A stretch of DNA of 64,000 nucleotides from Rotaria macrura (lineage: Eukaryota; Rotifera; Eurotatoria; Philodinida; Philodinidae). Where the stretch lies: NCBI GenBank assembly GCA_900239685.1, contig OENT01000020.1:310001-374000 (forward strand), given 5' to 3'. The translations under genes were made by a program, and so were the position numbers. Position 1 is the stretch's first letter. The number at the start of each line of letters is the position of its first letter. This document shows positions 1 through 13,700 of the stretch, in pieces. The notes beneath the pieces were generated by a model. That model had not been told where the DNA came from. It saw only the letters and a program-made list of their open reading frames with translations, and searched no databases.

Positions 1-1054
1 TTTCAAATCCTAACAAAGTCGATGAACTAGATTCAGTCGTCATAAAAATATTATTGCAACTATTTTTCATATGATCAATCCATAATATAAACGGTCAATA
101 CTTGAATTGCTCGGCTATCGTAATGAACCGTTACGTTGTAATAGTGTCACTATTAGAACATTATTTTGATTCAAGTGCATCTTGTCACGTAACATAAGAA
201 CATAAATATACTTCGGCGTAATTAGAATTACAATCAAATTTCAACAGGAATGAATAGATGAACTGATAGTGAAATCATACATGAAAGTTTATTGTCACAT
301 CAAGACATCTTTTCTTGATCTTTTCCTCTAAGTCGAGGCACGCATGTTCTGGTTATATCTATTTTATGTTAAAAAAATATCGAAAGTATATACTGATCTT
401 TGTTATTTATTAATCAAGCAACGCAAATATCAGTAATTGATTGTCGAAGTTTATCGATCGAATAGGCTTTATTGAACAACTTTATAGTCCATGAAAAGTT
501 CAATAATTACTATCTGCATGTAACCTACTAGTCGTGTAATTAGAAAATATTGTATTAAAATCGGCTGCATAACTCATAAGCCTTTTCTTCGAGGAAGTCA
601 TGTCAAACCTTGAAACATTTTTTTTAATATTCTCCAGGGAAAAACTCAAATCCCTTCTGACTGCGCTATTAATGTGTAACCATAGACCTTAAGTCTCAAT
701 TTTGTATAGAAAAATAATTTATTTTCTTTGACTGATAATTTTTATGACTGCTAGTAAATTGCACTTTGAGTATGATGCTGGATATAATGCATGTTATTCT
801 CTATAGATATATTAAATTTTGATCATTAAATCGAACTAACATGTTTTTGTTTTCTTATTTCCTTTCATTCGTATCTCCATGGAACTTAGGAAAACAAATC
901 TTATCGCCTACAGTTAATATGAAATATTTCTTCTATAATTAATAGTTTGCGCTGTATGCTACGAGATTCCTAAGGAAGACTTTTCTTCTATTTTCGAGTC
1001 AACAAATTAGTTTTATTATTATCCTGGGATCATTTAGTAGGATAATCAATCGAC
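1..1054. other. No gene recognised
   Basis: AT-rich sequence with stops in all frames and no convincing exon. It may be intron or 3' sequence of the minus-strand exon at 1055-1510, whose end overlaps a good splice donor; any further exons would lie to the left, possibly outside the window. Confidence 0.4.
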
Positions 1055-1510
1055 TTACTTTGGCACTATATCTTGTTTTTGCTGTAATAAAATTGAAGTT
1101 TGTCGAGTAGAATGAAATGCTGGCGACAACGGATTTAATGATGTTCTTAGGAATTTAGTATTACTTTTTGAGACGCTTCGTTTTTCATTATCATTTATTT
1201 TTTCAATACATAATGGCACATGGCAGATATTTGAATGTGAAAAATTTTCATTTTGCATATTGATAAATTTCTTTTGTAATTTTGTTGGATAGTTTGATGC
1301 TCGTACAGGTGTATGATGATGGTTATTATTATTATTATTATTATTATTATTGGCAGTAGTAATAATCGTAGTAGTATTTCGTTTAACATTTGAATTATTA
1401 TTGTTATTATTATGTCTTCGAGATGATAAGGTCGATGTGGAACGATCATCAGCCGGAAATAAATTTTTACATGAAACAGTTGCACGACGTGATTCAGTAA
1501 TACAGTACAT
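1055..1510 (-). CDS. Asn-rich exon or small protein, unknown
   Basis: An open frame of 151 codons starts at ATG 1510 and reads leftwards. It encodes two poly-Asn tracts (the second about ten Asn, followed by three His) written by an AAT/ATT trinucleotide repeat around 1320-1352, then a Ser/Asn/Lys-rich tail. The frame ends at a TAA that is itself part of CCAAA|GTAAGT, a strong splice donor, so this is probably one exon of a longer minus-strand gene rather than a complete protein. I recognise no domain. The trinucleotide run alone could keep a frame open by chance, so coding status is uncertain. Confidence 0.35.
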   Translation of the reverse strand: MYCITESRRATVSCKNLFPADDRSTSTLSSRRHNNNNNNSNVKRNTTTIITTANNNNNNNNNNHHHTPVRASNYPTKLQKKFINMQNENFSHSNICHVPLCIEKINDNEKRSVSKSNTKFLRTSLNPLSPAFHSTRQTSILLQQKQDIVPK

Positions 1511-4500
1511 GAGACTGACTTAATTTATTTTTCTTGTATGAATACAGTAAAAAAGGGTAAAAAAATAAGTTATTGAATGTATATCAAAAGGACGGTCATG
1601 TCATTTTGTTTAACTAAAATGAGAAAGAAAGAAAAGTATAATATGAAAAATACAATTTGCTTTTTTCTTCTTCTTATAGTTTCTATTTTTTCTCTGATTA
1701 ACGATGGCAATGAAGAAAATTGACAAACGAACTAGAAATTATCATGAACGATTTCGAATAACATGAAAGTCATTGATTCACCTCATACTTTTTCTAACGG
1801 TTTCACTTGTTCTTATGATGTTCTTACGAGAAAGAACACGAACAAGGTCAACAATTTCACTCACCCTTATTACTCCTGTCTTATTCCAATGATCATGATC
1901 GTTCGTCAACGTTGTGTTCATAATGGAGTAAAAGAAAATAGAATCATGAAGGTCAAGAGAGACAGAGAGAACTGAAATTCTTTGTTGTTTATTTTTTTAT
2001 TCTTATTAATTTTCAATTTATTGAGCGCATTTCATTCTCTCAGAAACGAGCTTTTATTCATGTGATAAATATTTTAATAATTATCTTTTCGAGTTAGTAG
2101 AAAAAAAGAATAAATATGTAAAGAATTATAATCGGACTTTGATTATACTTATCATTTTTCTCGTTCCGTTCGCTATCCTTTCTTCGTCAAAGTAGTGATG
2201 GCAAAAGAAAAGAGGAATAGAGGGAAATAATCTTCGCTCTCTTTTCTGTTCAACACATCGAATGAGAAGCAGAAGTTGAAAAGGAGAAGAAGAAAAACTT
2301 ATGTGCCTTTTCACCGTCCCTGGATAGTGCTCTTTCTGTTGCTCATCTATTTTCAGTCGGATGATAATAAGTATTGAACAAGGCTCTCACATGCTCACGC
2401 ATCTATTCAGTCGAACCTAATTGTGTTGGCCAAATTCGTAGAGAAAAATGACAAAATAGTTCTCTTGACGATTCGATAGGATCTTAGTGCATGGACATAG
2501 TCTACAAAGCAGAAAAGAAATAACTAGAGCTATTCAATGATCAAAATAATATTATGAATATGACTTTATGGTAACTATAGTGATGCGGCGTACTCGTGTA
2601 AGAAAATAAGCTACATTAGAAAACTCGACAAATCGTCAACGGTTGTTTTTGAATAAAAATTTATTCACTTTTCATTATTACCTTCATCGCATCACAATTT
2701 CTAATTTGTCAATTATTACAGTATGTATATCTATGCATTTCAAAGCCTTACTCGATGATTCGGCAATGGTGCAACACAGAAAAAGAGGAAAAGAAAAGAA
2801 AAATCAGACAGAAAAAAAAATCTATCATAGAGAATTTGGAGAGCTACAAAAATACCGACGTTTGCCGATTATTTTTGAATGAGACTCGATTATATAGACC
2901 TCTAATTGTAAAAGAATAAACAAGAAAGAAAAAGATAATCACTTCTTCAAACGACATTTCGGATCAGAACTCATCATTTTTTCCCTTCATTTTCTGGCCG
3001 TCTCTTTTTGCATTTACAAGTGCATGTACATATAATGCGATTGGTCATGAGCACTGACGCGTGAAATACAATGACACGTTTATTCACATGGGTGCATGTC
3101 TCTTTTGAAACATAAGTTGCATTTTTTTCCTTTCTCTTATATTGCCAATATCAAATAGACGATGTAAAAATTACCCATAAACATTAGTTAACCAGAATTA
3201 TACGTGGGATGACGTAGTAATATGATGATTGAGTTTATGATTCTTTGGTTAAAATATTACGCACAATAATCTATTCGAAGTATCGATAAACGTTTTTCCA
3301 ATTTATTATAATTTCTTTTGTCTTTCCGTCAGGGAAAAATTTAGACAGAACAATGTACTTGATAATAATGACAAAAATGAAATGCAACAATATCAAAAGT
3401 CGCGTGGCACATTCTAATTTTTAAGTCACATGAAAAGCTGTATATTATCGAATAAATACGATTACATACTGGTAGACTGATGCTTAGAAACACTTTGTAG
3501 ATCCTAAAGAGTACTACAAACTTAACTATAAACGCGTGAGCTCCACAATTAAGATAGGATAGGTACGGTTCAAAAGTATCGAAAAAGTTTGCCTGGTTAC
3601 GACCGGTTCAAAGGAGCAAAAATGCCAACTAACCTCAATTTTGTTGTACAATGCCAGTACGATATGATTTTTTTGAAAAATTTGAATAGCTTTATAAAAC
3701 ATATTAAAATCCAATGAAGTGTTAGATCGAAATCGAACAAATATCATTGCAAAGATGCTATAGGCATGGCATTTCTTTGTAGTTTTTCATTTACCATGTT
3801 CGAAGAATTTTCGAAAAGGAAAAAAAAGCAGATTTGAACCAATGAAATGTAGTGTAAATTGTTTCGATTGATCTCTGTAATATTGAATAATTTGTCAGAG
3901 ACTAGTATTCAAAAGAAATATTTTATAAAGTAGGACCTTGATCATCAATAGACATCATAGAGATGTCTAGCCGAGCAAGAAAATGTATTGATCCGTGACA
4001 AAGAAAAAACATCATGTCGTATAGTGCCAAAAAATCAAGGATAGCATTCATTAGTCACAGAACAAAAATCAGCGATGACATTGGATGAGGAACAGTCTAG
4101 CATAGAGAAAGAACCTATTTAATATCGATATGAACATTAAAATATTACAGGTGAGTAAAACGTATATAAAAGCTATTGATTTTCAAGAAAACATTGTTAT
4201 TTCTCATAACAATTGTGAACATTAACAACATGCTATGCTTTATTTTTATTTCATGGTTGTTCTTATTGGAACGAAAGTTTCTACTTCTTAATCTTGTTAT
4301 TTTAAATATTCGATCGACTTTTTTTCTAATGTATCTATACTCAATATTCAATACCTAACTTGCAATAAGTACATAGTAATAATAATCAAAATAATAATAA
4401 CGAGTTCATCCTGCACATTTTCCATGCAAGACCTGGTGATTAAAAAAATACGCCTAGACCTGTGACTCCCACAGCTTACATCAGTATGAAATTTTTAATT

Positions 4501-5301
4501 ATAATATTTACCTCGATAAAAATAGCAAACCTTTTATCTTTCTGTGTCTTTCGTATTATAGTAAATGATCAATTATATTGATAAATTGGAATAGTATTTC
4601 AAGAAACGAGTCTTAGCACGTAGGATGACGTTTAAGACTTTGTTTAGCCTGTATATTAACCTGATTTTTCTCCCTCTCAACTATACTTTTTATACTCGAC
4701 AATGTGTAAACAAACGGCACACAACAGGTTGCTTGTACAGTATATCTTGGTTACGAGTTTGTTATTGACAGTTGCTAAGGGCAAAAAAATATGAATGTGC
4801 GCAAAAAAATAATATGACGTGGCAAGATCGAATTAAGAAAAAACTACAGGTGACGTTTTCAATAATCATATAGTGTGATGTCCGCACATAAAGTATATAA
4901 AAGCTACCAATCATGCATTATTACCAACATGTGCAAATGAAAACAAAAAATTTAAGAAAATTCATTTACTGATATCTAGGTTAAATTCGATGTTTTTCCT
5001 GCAAAAAACAGGAAGCTTTTAAAGAGCCATAGTTAGATAAAATAAATATTTGGGTCTTGTTGAAGTAACAGTAATGTTGAAATATAAAATTTTTAAGAAA
5101 AAGAAAAGTGCAAAAAAAAACTCGTGTCTTAAAGTCACTTCTTCTATAGATGACTATAATTCTTCTATGTTCGACTATGGATGCATAAAAAAGGAATTTA
5201 ACATACAAAACATTAGAAAATGCTTTAACATAATTTTTTTCGGTTACAATTAATAAGCAGCAACAAAGGATAAAACCTCTGACTGCAATGATGTAAAAAC
5301 A

Positions 5302-5342
<41 letters not shown>

Positions 5343-6089
5343 ATGAATGTATGCATACATTATGAAGGAGATAGAAATGACATATAAGCTATTAGTGCAT
5401 GAATGTTATTTACCGATGAAATAGTATTTTGTAGTTCTTCTTGAAAATTTTGATTCCATCAAAAGAAAGCTTTCAACATGGAAAAATTTCATTTCAACCA
5501 TGGGTGGTTTTCACAAACTAGACATAACATTATCAACACAAAACTAATGATGAAGGACATATTTATCGGTCCTCTTCACAATAAAATGAAAGGCATGTTT
5601 TTTAGTTTCCATAGCTCTACGCTCGTTAGATATCTGTATCAGATGTTCTCATGGATCGGGGATTATGGCGTATCCTATGCTAATTACACTACACATAAGC
5701 TATTTTTAAGGCATGGGAGCTGCAACACCCATCGAGTTATTTCTGTCCTTCTATGCTATTGAAATTTACTAAAAATACAGCAACATTTCTATACATCCTT
5801 GCTTGAAAATTTAAATTTTTTACTTTTTCATATTTCTTTAAAACAGACGCGGAAGCATAATCGATAATTAGAAGTATGTGTCTACTACTATATCTATCGT
5901 GTTTGTTTATTTAGAAGGATATGACTATTTTTCCTGCGATGATAATACAACTTTCTTAAACAAAATTATTCTTATGAAAATAGATATTCATTGCTAACTT
6001 ACTTTTTGAAAACATTTTCTTCATATTGTAATTGCATTTGTTTGTCATCATATTGACAAGAGAAATTAATAACATGGAAATAATAATAC
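1511..6089. other. No supported gene
   Basis: About 4.6 kb of AT-rich sequence with only short open frames that lack recognisable protein character. It contains an uninterrupted AT dinucleotide microsatellite at about 5304-5340. This is the downstream flank of the LRR gene at 6090-8451. I looked for a deadenylase-type nuclease domain on the minus strand here and did not see one. Confidence 0.5.
5304..5340. repeat. (AT)n microsatellite
   Basis: Uninterrupted AT dinucleotide run of about 37 bases. Confidence 0.9.
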
Positions 6090-8451
6090 CTAGGCTTCGA
6101 AAAACAGAGACAACCACCGGAAACACCAAGAAAACAACAAAACGAGAAGGGAAAAAATCTCATGGCATTCTGATAGAAATACTCTGTTTATCGTCATACC
6201 ATTGAGAGACGTTGAGAAATTATCAAGGAAAAAAACTAGCAGTTTTTGTAGACCATTTGATTCACTGTATATTGCAAAAATTTCATTTGGCAATGGATTA
6301 CCCAACAATCCTATGGAGTAAAGAACAAGTTAACAATGGTTTTTTTTTCAAATAGTAGAATAACTAGATTACCTAGACTTTTTAAACGAAATAGTTTGCC
6401 AATTTCATACGGTAGATTTCGAATGGAATTATTTGTTAAATTTAATTCACGCAATGTAATCAGATCACCTAGCAATGAAAAAGATCATTTTGAAAAATTT
6501 TCACATTAGACAAAGTTTCTAGGGGACTTTTTCCGTCGATCAATCATTCATTATCGGAATACTAGGTCAATGGAAGCTATCGAACATGTCGATTTCAAAA
6601 TAACTTTTTACTAGTCGACCGTGCACACGATAGTGATCATAGTTGTTTGCCAAAATGAGCTTTCAGAGAAATATTTTCATCGAAAAACTTTCTAGATAAA
6701 AATGTCAATATTCATTTTCTCTTTCAGGCATTGAAACTTATGTATCTTTATAATCTGAAAGGTTCAATAACAACACAAGCGACTTATTCTAGAAGAATTA
6801 CAGCATGCAAACCTATGAGTATATATCGTTTTCGATGATCAAAAATCTATCGACAATTAGTTACACAGCACTTGATCAATCTAACACGTTTGTTTCAATA
6901 GGTAAGATCGATCTTGCTTTGTTTTACATGAAACTTTCTCTACAATCGAGACTATGATACTGCACGCGATTATTCGTGAAAAAATATTGGATCATAGAGT
7001 TTCGAAATTAAACCGCAATAAATCGTAACATTCATATTGTACTTTCCTGACAATGCTGGTACTTACTTCAATCATATTTTATAAATATGATGATGCCTGA
7101 ATATTTGTAAAATTTATAATTAAAAACAGTAATTTTTGGGGCTGTAATATTGAGGAGATCGTTTTTGACATGACCTACATAGATACGTACTCGAAAAAGT
7201 AGGTAGTGTCAAACATTAGAATAATCATCGCATGATAGTACCGTTCGTTCAATGCGCTACGCACCCCGTCCCCTCTTCCCCCTTATCATAACCTCACACA
7301 CGTGCTCCAACGATTGTGTTCTTTTTTCATTTGTGATCACATTTTCGAAGTATACAACTAAACCGTATTTGGCGGTTATCTACGTTTTCCCGAGAAATAC
7401 TGCGGTTAGCATAACCCTCAATACAATTATATATCTACGTGCCACATACATGGAAATGTCATTATTAACCATGATCTAATGCTCCCATAATGTCATCGCA
7501 AATGAAGGTCACATACAAGCTCGACTATAGTTAGTTTTCTGTCACCGAGATATAACAATATGACATCAAACGAAGTAAATCTCTCATGAAACGACGTGTT
7601 TGTTGACGAGGCGATACAAATTATATACATATTTCTCCTCCTAAAAATTCATCATAGACTGTCATAGATTACAACGAATAATTTAATTAAAATCAGCTGC
7701 TCTGTCCAATAATTTTTATGCTGTCTTCTAGAAAAAGATATATACTAGTTGTAGATGACCAAAAGAAACTCTCATATTTTGTTGCTCTGCATCAAATTGC
7801 AGTAGCTTAATATTGCAACTAAACGAATCTTAAAGTTGTAGTTTTTTTTATACTGATAAAACATACCGATTTCAGACGGAAGATTTCTCAATTTATTATT
7901 TGACAGATCAAGCGTGACTAGATTAGTTAAACAAGCTATTTCCGACGGTAATCGTGTTAGCTGATTATCATTCAAATATAAAACAGTTAATTGTGATAGT
8001 GTCCATAATGTTGGCGATAAATTTCGAACGTTGCCCGTTACTTCAAGTTCATACCCTTGAGAGAAAAAAATTGGAAAGAATATTTTTGATTTTAAAATAG
8101 TTTTTGTGTTTTTTTTTTCTATTTAAAATTTACATTCAAACTTTTTTTCTGTTGATTCTTCGTTAGTTAATGGAACTGAACGCTTTGTAGATTTTGCTTT
8201 ATGATCATGAGACTTAGCGAACCTATTTGTTGATGACAATGGAAATTGATACGGATAGAAATGAGATGGCTGTTGTTCTTGAATGGATTGACAATGATAT
8301 TGCTGTAACGAATGACTCGATTGCGAATGATACATGGATGGTTGTTCAACTGATACACTATGATGCTAAATAGAATGAAATAACATTGAAAAACTTATAT
8401 TTTTCCTTTAATTTGAAGATAATTTACATAGTTTATATTGACACCAGGCAT
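6090..8451 (-). CDS. CNOT6/CCR4-like leucine-rich repeat protein, copy A
   Basis: Five exons join in phase: 8451-8428, 8365-8134, 8055-7867, 6468-6373 and 6310-6090, giving about 253 residues. After a Ser/Gln/His-rich N-terminus the protein reads like the N-terminal part of the Ccr4-NOT deadenylase CNOT6: WYELEVTGNVRNLSP, then LRR units (LTVLYLNDNQLTRLPSEI, LVTLDLSNNKLRNLPSEIG, LRELNLTNNSIRNLPYEIG) and the capping segment GLLGNPLPNEIFAIYSE with FFLDN. In CNOT6 these repeats bind the CNOT1/CAF1 side of the complex, and an EEP-type nuclease domain follows. Here the frame stops about 50 residues past the last repeat and no nuclease was found. A donor at about 6201 (AATG|GTATGA) could add exons, so the 3' end is the least certain part. 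One intron is 1.4 kb. A similar gene lies upstream on the same strand. Confidence 0.7.
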
Positions 8452-10782
8452 TTAAATTCTTATTTTTTATATTTAGTATGTTGAATTCTGAAAGACAGAA
8501 AAAAAATTCATTAAAGTTTAATTGCGTTTAAATGAAATAATCATGTGTTTTCTTGTTAACTACGCCTATAATTTTGTGTGGGTGTGGGCGTGGTTGTAAT
8601 TGTGTGTGCGTGTTTGAATAGTGGAGTCGCATAGGTATCTTAACGCCTGTTAAATCCACATGGACCATAAAAACGATACATAGCACTACAAAATCGCATA
8701 AACACCTTCTAAAATCGATACTTTAATCATCTTAAGTTATTATTGCTGTTGTAATACTACTTTTGCAATAGGAAAAATTACATTTCTATTTATCTGCTCG
8801 ATATTATTGACAAGAGAAGATTCAAAATTTTCGTTCTAAACTTTCGATTGTACTATTTGTCAGTCACAAGAGACAATACTAATGCCTATTTATTTTAGTA
8901 AACTAAAATATTTGTACAATAAAGTGTCAGAAATATTCATGTTCATGATTTTATCATAGCTCATTAGGCTCCATACCTACGAATGCCTGTATGATATTCA
9001 TATCTTCTACATTCCGTTTTTACATTTACATTTTACCATCGTATATAATTTCTATTGATTACATAATGTGTGCATCTTGCATATTCATCACTGTTCTTAA
9101 CGTACTGATGTATAGTTGAAACCCATATTGATTGTGATTATCATTTTCTTTACATGACTTATCGATAAAATTAATCCCAAGGATGTAACGTAAATGTAAG
9201 TGTCTCAGTCTTTTCGTGTTCTATAGCATCAGTCAAAACCTATCTATGCGCGTGCACTGATCGAGAAGGTTGTCCACACCTCGTGATATTCTACTGGCCT
9301 TGTATTTATTTTGATTTTTTCAATGAGAGTCACTGTTTCAATAAAATAATTCAATATTATCAATTATAGATTAAACGTTTTCAAAGATTAGGACTTTCAA
9401 TCTATCGAAAAGTTGTCGAAGTCTTCTATTTCAACTATCTCATTCGAAAACTCTTGATGAAGACTCCTCTATAAGTATCTTCCTCGTGAGTTAAATGAGA
9501 CATTTATCTATGAATACTAGTCGATTTTCTAGTAAAGATTTAAAACAAAATTTTCGATTCATATTATGATTTATTTAAGGTATTACATTTTGAGCATGTT
9601 AATGAATTAGATTTCTAGAAAAAATGACTCGTAGAATGATAAATTGAAATCTTGTACATTCATAGTTCTTAATTGAACTGAAACGTAATGAAACATATCA
9701 GAAGATTTGCATGATGCTTCTTTGTGGTATAGATCCTCAGTACATGCGTAGCGTCTAGAGCATGAAATGGTTCAAAACAGTTGACATATCGACGTAAGCC
9801 TGAAATCGAAATTCTAATCTATCAAAACAATGAAAAATTTGCGCTGAATCCGAAAAGTCTCAATATTAAGGGACTATCGAGGTATTAGTTTTTCTACCGG
9901 GTGTTTTTAGTTATTCGTGATGTATCAGCTATGATAATGTTTCAGCACATTCTATACTCAATCACACACACACCTAGAATATATTGCAAATCGAAAAATG
10001 TTTACGAACTTATTGAAATGTCCTAATGAATTGTAAAAATAATAAGTTCCAGTAAAAGTTACTGACCATATGAAATGAATTTAACATCACTTCACATTCA
10101 AAATGATGACAAAATTCTACAAGGAATCATGATTTAAGTGGAATTCTTTCTAGTTTGAATGGATATTGAGGTGATAGAGCTATGCTGTGGTACTTAACAT
10201 TCTTATTATAATACTTTTCATTTTACTCGTTTCTGTTAAAGTAATCGTTTGAATTTGTCAGCTCTTTTGCAAAACTAATATATCTATGATGAAGAGATTT
10301 TTCTCAGTTATCTTAAGAAAGAAACAGAAGACAAACATTGATTTCACAGATAAATTAACTTCAAACATACCAAAAATGAAACAAAAATAATCTAAAATAT
10401 AAAGAATCAATTTTATTTTATTTTTAATTCTTCGAGTTGTTACATTAAAAAGATAAAAGAAATATGTACTGTTATTCCAGCACCATCTAATCGGTTTTTT
10501 TTTGTAATTTTGAGCAAAAATCTTTCTGATTGCAGAAAATCAAAATCAAACATTACTAGATTGGTTTTTTCTTCTAGCTTTGACAATAAAACAAAGAAAA
10601 AGAGAGAAAAAAGTTCAAAAGTAGACGACGAAGAAAAAAATTCGATGAATAAAAATAGTAGTAAACTCGTTGTTATTATTGTGTGTGTGTATTTATTTTC
10701 CCTTGTTAGTTTATTAAACAGTACCATGAGAAATAGTCGATTGAGCAAAGCAAAAAGAAAGAAAAATAAAAAATATCTCAGG
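8452..10782. other. Spacer between the two LRR genes
   Basis: No exon with recognisable protein character on either strand. It contains two tandem TGTGGG units at 8577-8588 followed by a GT-rich stretch. A CNOT6-type nuclease domain for copy B would have to lie here; no EEP motif was seen. Confidence 0.45.
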
Positions 10783-13700
10783 TCAGATATTAGCATTGTT
10801 TTCATTCGAATCTGTTTCTGTATTATCCCATGATAATGGTATCTAGAAAGATTTCAAAAGTAAAACAGAAAACGTTTCATGGATTATCACCTGTATACCT
10901 TATAAGAGGAAATCTTTGAAAATGAACAAATTAAATTCCATTTGTCACGTAGGTAATTCATAACTTCCCGTGTACCATTGGGCCGAGCGAACAAACTTAA
11001 TATATGATCACCAAGTGGATTATTATTCAAACCTAAATGACAACGAAAATAATTCATTCTATTTTTGAATAAAACGAAATTAACAAGAAAGTTGTCATTT
11101 ACCAAGATCTTCAATATTGAGTTTGCCTAATTCGTATGGTAAATTTTTAAGAAAATTTGATTCAAGATAAAGTCGTTTTAGATTAATTAAATCTCCTAGA
11201 AGAAACAAAAAAAAAGCAGATCATAGTTTCCAAAACATTTACATAGAGCGAGAATCGTTTCACTCGTTCCGTTAGTGTCTATGAAAATTATGTCGAAAGA
11301 TTCTTAACTAATTGATAGTTGCTGTCAATCGAATTTGAATCATGTCAATAAGAACAAGCAAATCGATGTCGCTCAATGTGGTTAATACATGTTTATCGGA
11401 ATGGAAAAAAACAATTCCGTTTTAATTAGACTTCTTTCTCGGAAAAATAATACTTCCATACATCTGGTGAATGTGAAGTTTACAGTTAATAATAGTATAT
11501 TCTTGAGAGAAAATAAAACAATAAATAATTATATAGCAAACCTATTTGAGATGGCAATGTTTTTAAACGATTGTGTGACAGATCAAGATAGACAAGATTG
11601 ATTAAATTACCAATTTCTGAAAAATATAATACTATATAAATCGATCGAATGAATAGATAAAGAATATAGAAGAAAAAAAACAACAAACACTTCACAGCTT
11701 ACCGATCGATTTTTTCGTCAATACATTCACAAAAAACATCCAGTTCAATTTACTAATATTTCATCTATCAAAAAAACATAAAACCTGCTTCGTACTATTT
11801 TCTATTGTATTTTTCATTTTTGAATATCTTCTAAACAATGTTTTCTCTCTTCCATCGAATACAATGCACCAACGATCTACTGATAGTCATTAAATTACAT
11901 ATCCGGAAGATACTTCAAGCTCTAGTTTTAAGTACTAACTATTAAGCAGTAATATCATTTTACAGCCGTTACAAGACGTTATCTAAAAATGTCTATTCGG
12001 TAATTCCCTATAGATTGATGAATTAACAATTATAATAGTATTACATTCAGCGAAGTTTATACAAATAGAAAGCACAGAAAAGAGAAACATAGACATAAAC
12101 TAGTACAAAACAACAGAGAAAATATGGTGATTGATAAATAACTACATATCGATAGTTCATAGATATGATGAAAATTCTTACGTTATCGATTATTGGAATG
12201 ATGAATAACTAGAAAATAGATTATATCTTTTATATATTAATATCTTTGGAATAAATAGAAACTTGATATAGGGTATATATTAACGACTGATATAGAACGA
12301 ATATTACTATGAAACATTTATCGAAGCAAAATGATTTTGAAAATAAACCATAAAATAAGCAGCCATATGATACGATGCCGTAATAAATATAAATCATTCT
12401 TTAAAATTTCTGACAACGTAAAACAAATGTCTCGTATTGTAAATATATCTTCACACGTCATACTTTTAAAGTGCATTTCTAATTTAAGACTAACATGCCT
12501 AGAAAAATACACTCGTTAAAAGTATTTCATCTAATCTTACAGTAAAAAAATCAAGTAAATACGAGAATACAATGATAATATAAAATATTTTGAAAAAAAT
12601 ATGGTTATTAATTGTATATCATTCTTTTTACAGCTGCAATAGAATTTATACAGTGTTTGATGATTTCATCGAAAACTAGACTATAAAAGAAATTTTCTCA
12701 AACTAAGAATGATTTATTCATTCGTAGTACAGTGTTTATTTATAAGAATCACCATTCTCAGCTCATTAGTAGTGTGTACTGAAAACCAGTAAGTTGAATT
12801 CGACGATAGAAAAACAACAAACTTCTGTACTCAAAATTTAACTAGGAAATGACCAATATCGAACAAGATGTAGTGCGATTGGTTAGTGGAGAAAAATGAA
12901 ATTCTGTTTGTAGTTAAACATAGTAAAATGTTCTATTTATATGGTACACCTTAGTCAAGTTATAGTGCAGTATCTATTTTTAAACACGAGTATTCAATCA
13001 TAATTTTCTACATTATCATTCATGATATTTAGCAAGATACCAAACATTTGATCATTGTTCATTTTTTCTAAAATTATCATTCACTTTTTCTCTTACAAAA
13101 ACTTCGCATCTATAACGCTTCTATCAATACAAATATGACAAAATTGTTCAGTAAATTTTGCATGAATAAATTATCAGCTCGTGAAAAAGCAAAGAACGCG
13201 ATATAAGTCTTCTTGACGATTGCACCGCTTACTCATCGTTTGCGAACAAGAGAGGTTTTTTTAGCACGAGCCCATGCAATATGTGATTCTGATAATAAGA
13301 AAAATATCACATTAAAACTTCATAAGTCTATTATGTCAAAGAATAAAACAACTTAGGTCTTTTTGATGCTCGATAATTCAATGTAGAATATTCTTGTTTA
13401 CATTGACAGTTTTTTATGTTAAACTTTGAAAACATGAAATCAATCACTATCAAATGAATGGCCTTTAAGTCTTCGAACTTTGATCAACACATATTATGTT
13501 AACAAGTAGAAATTCTCAAAAACATTGATGAATGAAGTAAAAAAGTCTTTCTAATATTTATTTCTTTTATCGTCTTCTATTGTTTCTATATTCAATTGAG
13601 TTGAATTGTAAGTTGACGAGATACATCGACAAGTTCATAGATAGAACTGTAAAATAGAATTTTTTCTTGTACAGAAAAAGTGCATCATGCATAATATTCA

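Noticed and set aside
1195-1485. 96-codon Ile-rich minus frame
   Set aside because: Alternate frame of the AAT trinucleotide repeat.
6003-6094. Possible extra exon of LRR copy A (acceptor GCCTAG, donor AAAAA|GTAAGT)
   Set aside because: Signals and phase fit, and a few residues loosely recall the CNOT6 linker, but no continuing exon with nuclease motifs was found, so it was not included.
7252-7479. Relatively GC-rich patch in the intron of copy A, considered as a tRNA or promoter
   Set aside because: No cloverleaf or GTTCRA box found; the frame has no protein character.
10510-10833. 107-codon plus-strand frame overlapping the last exon of LRR copy B
   Set aside because: Lys/Ser-rich composition typical of AT-rich noncoding DNA; the minus strand carries splice signals and homology instead.
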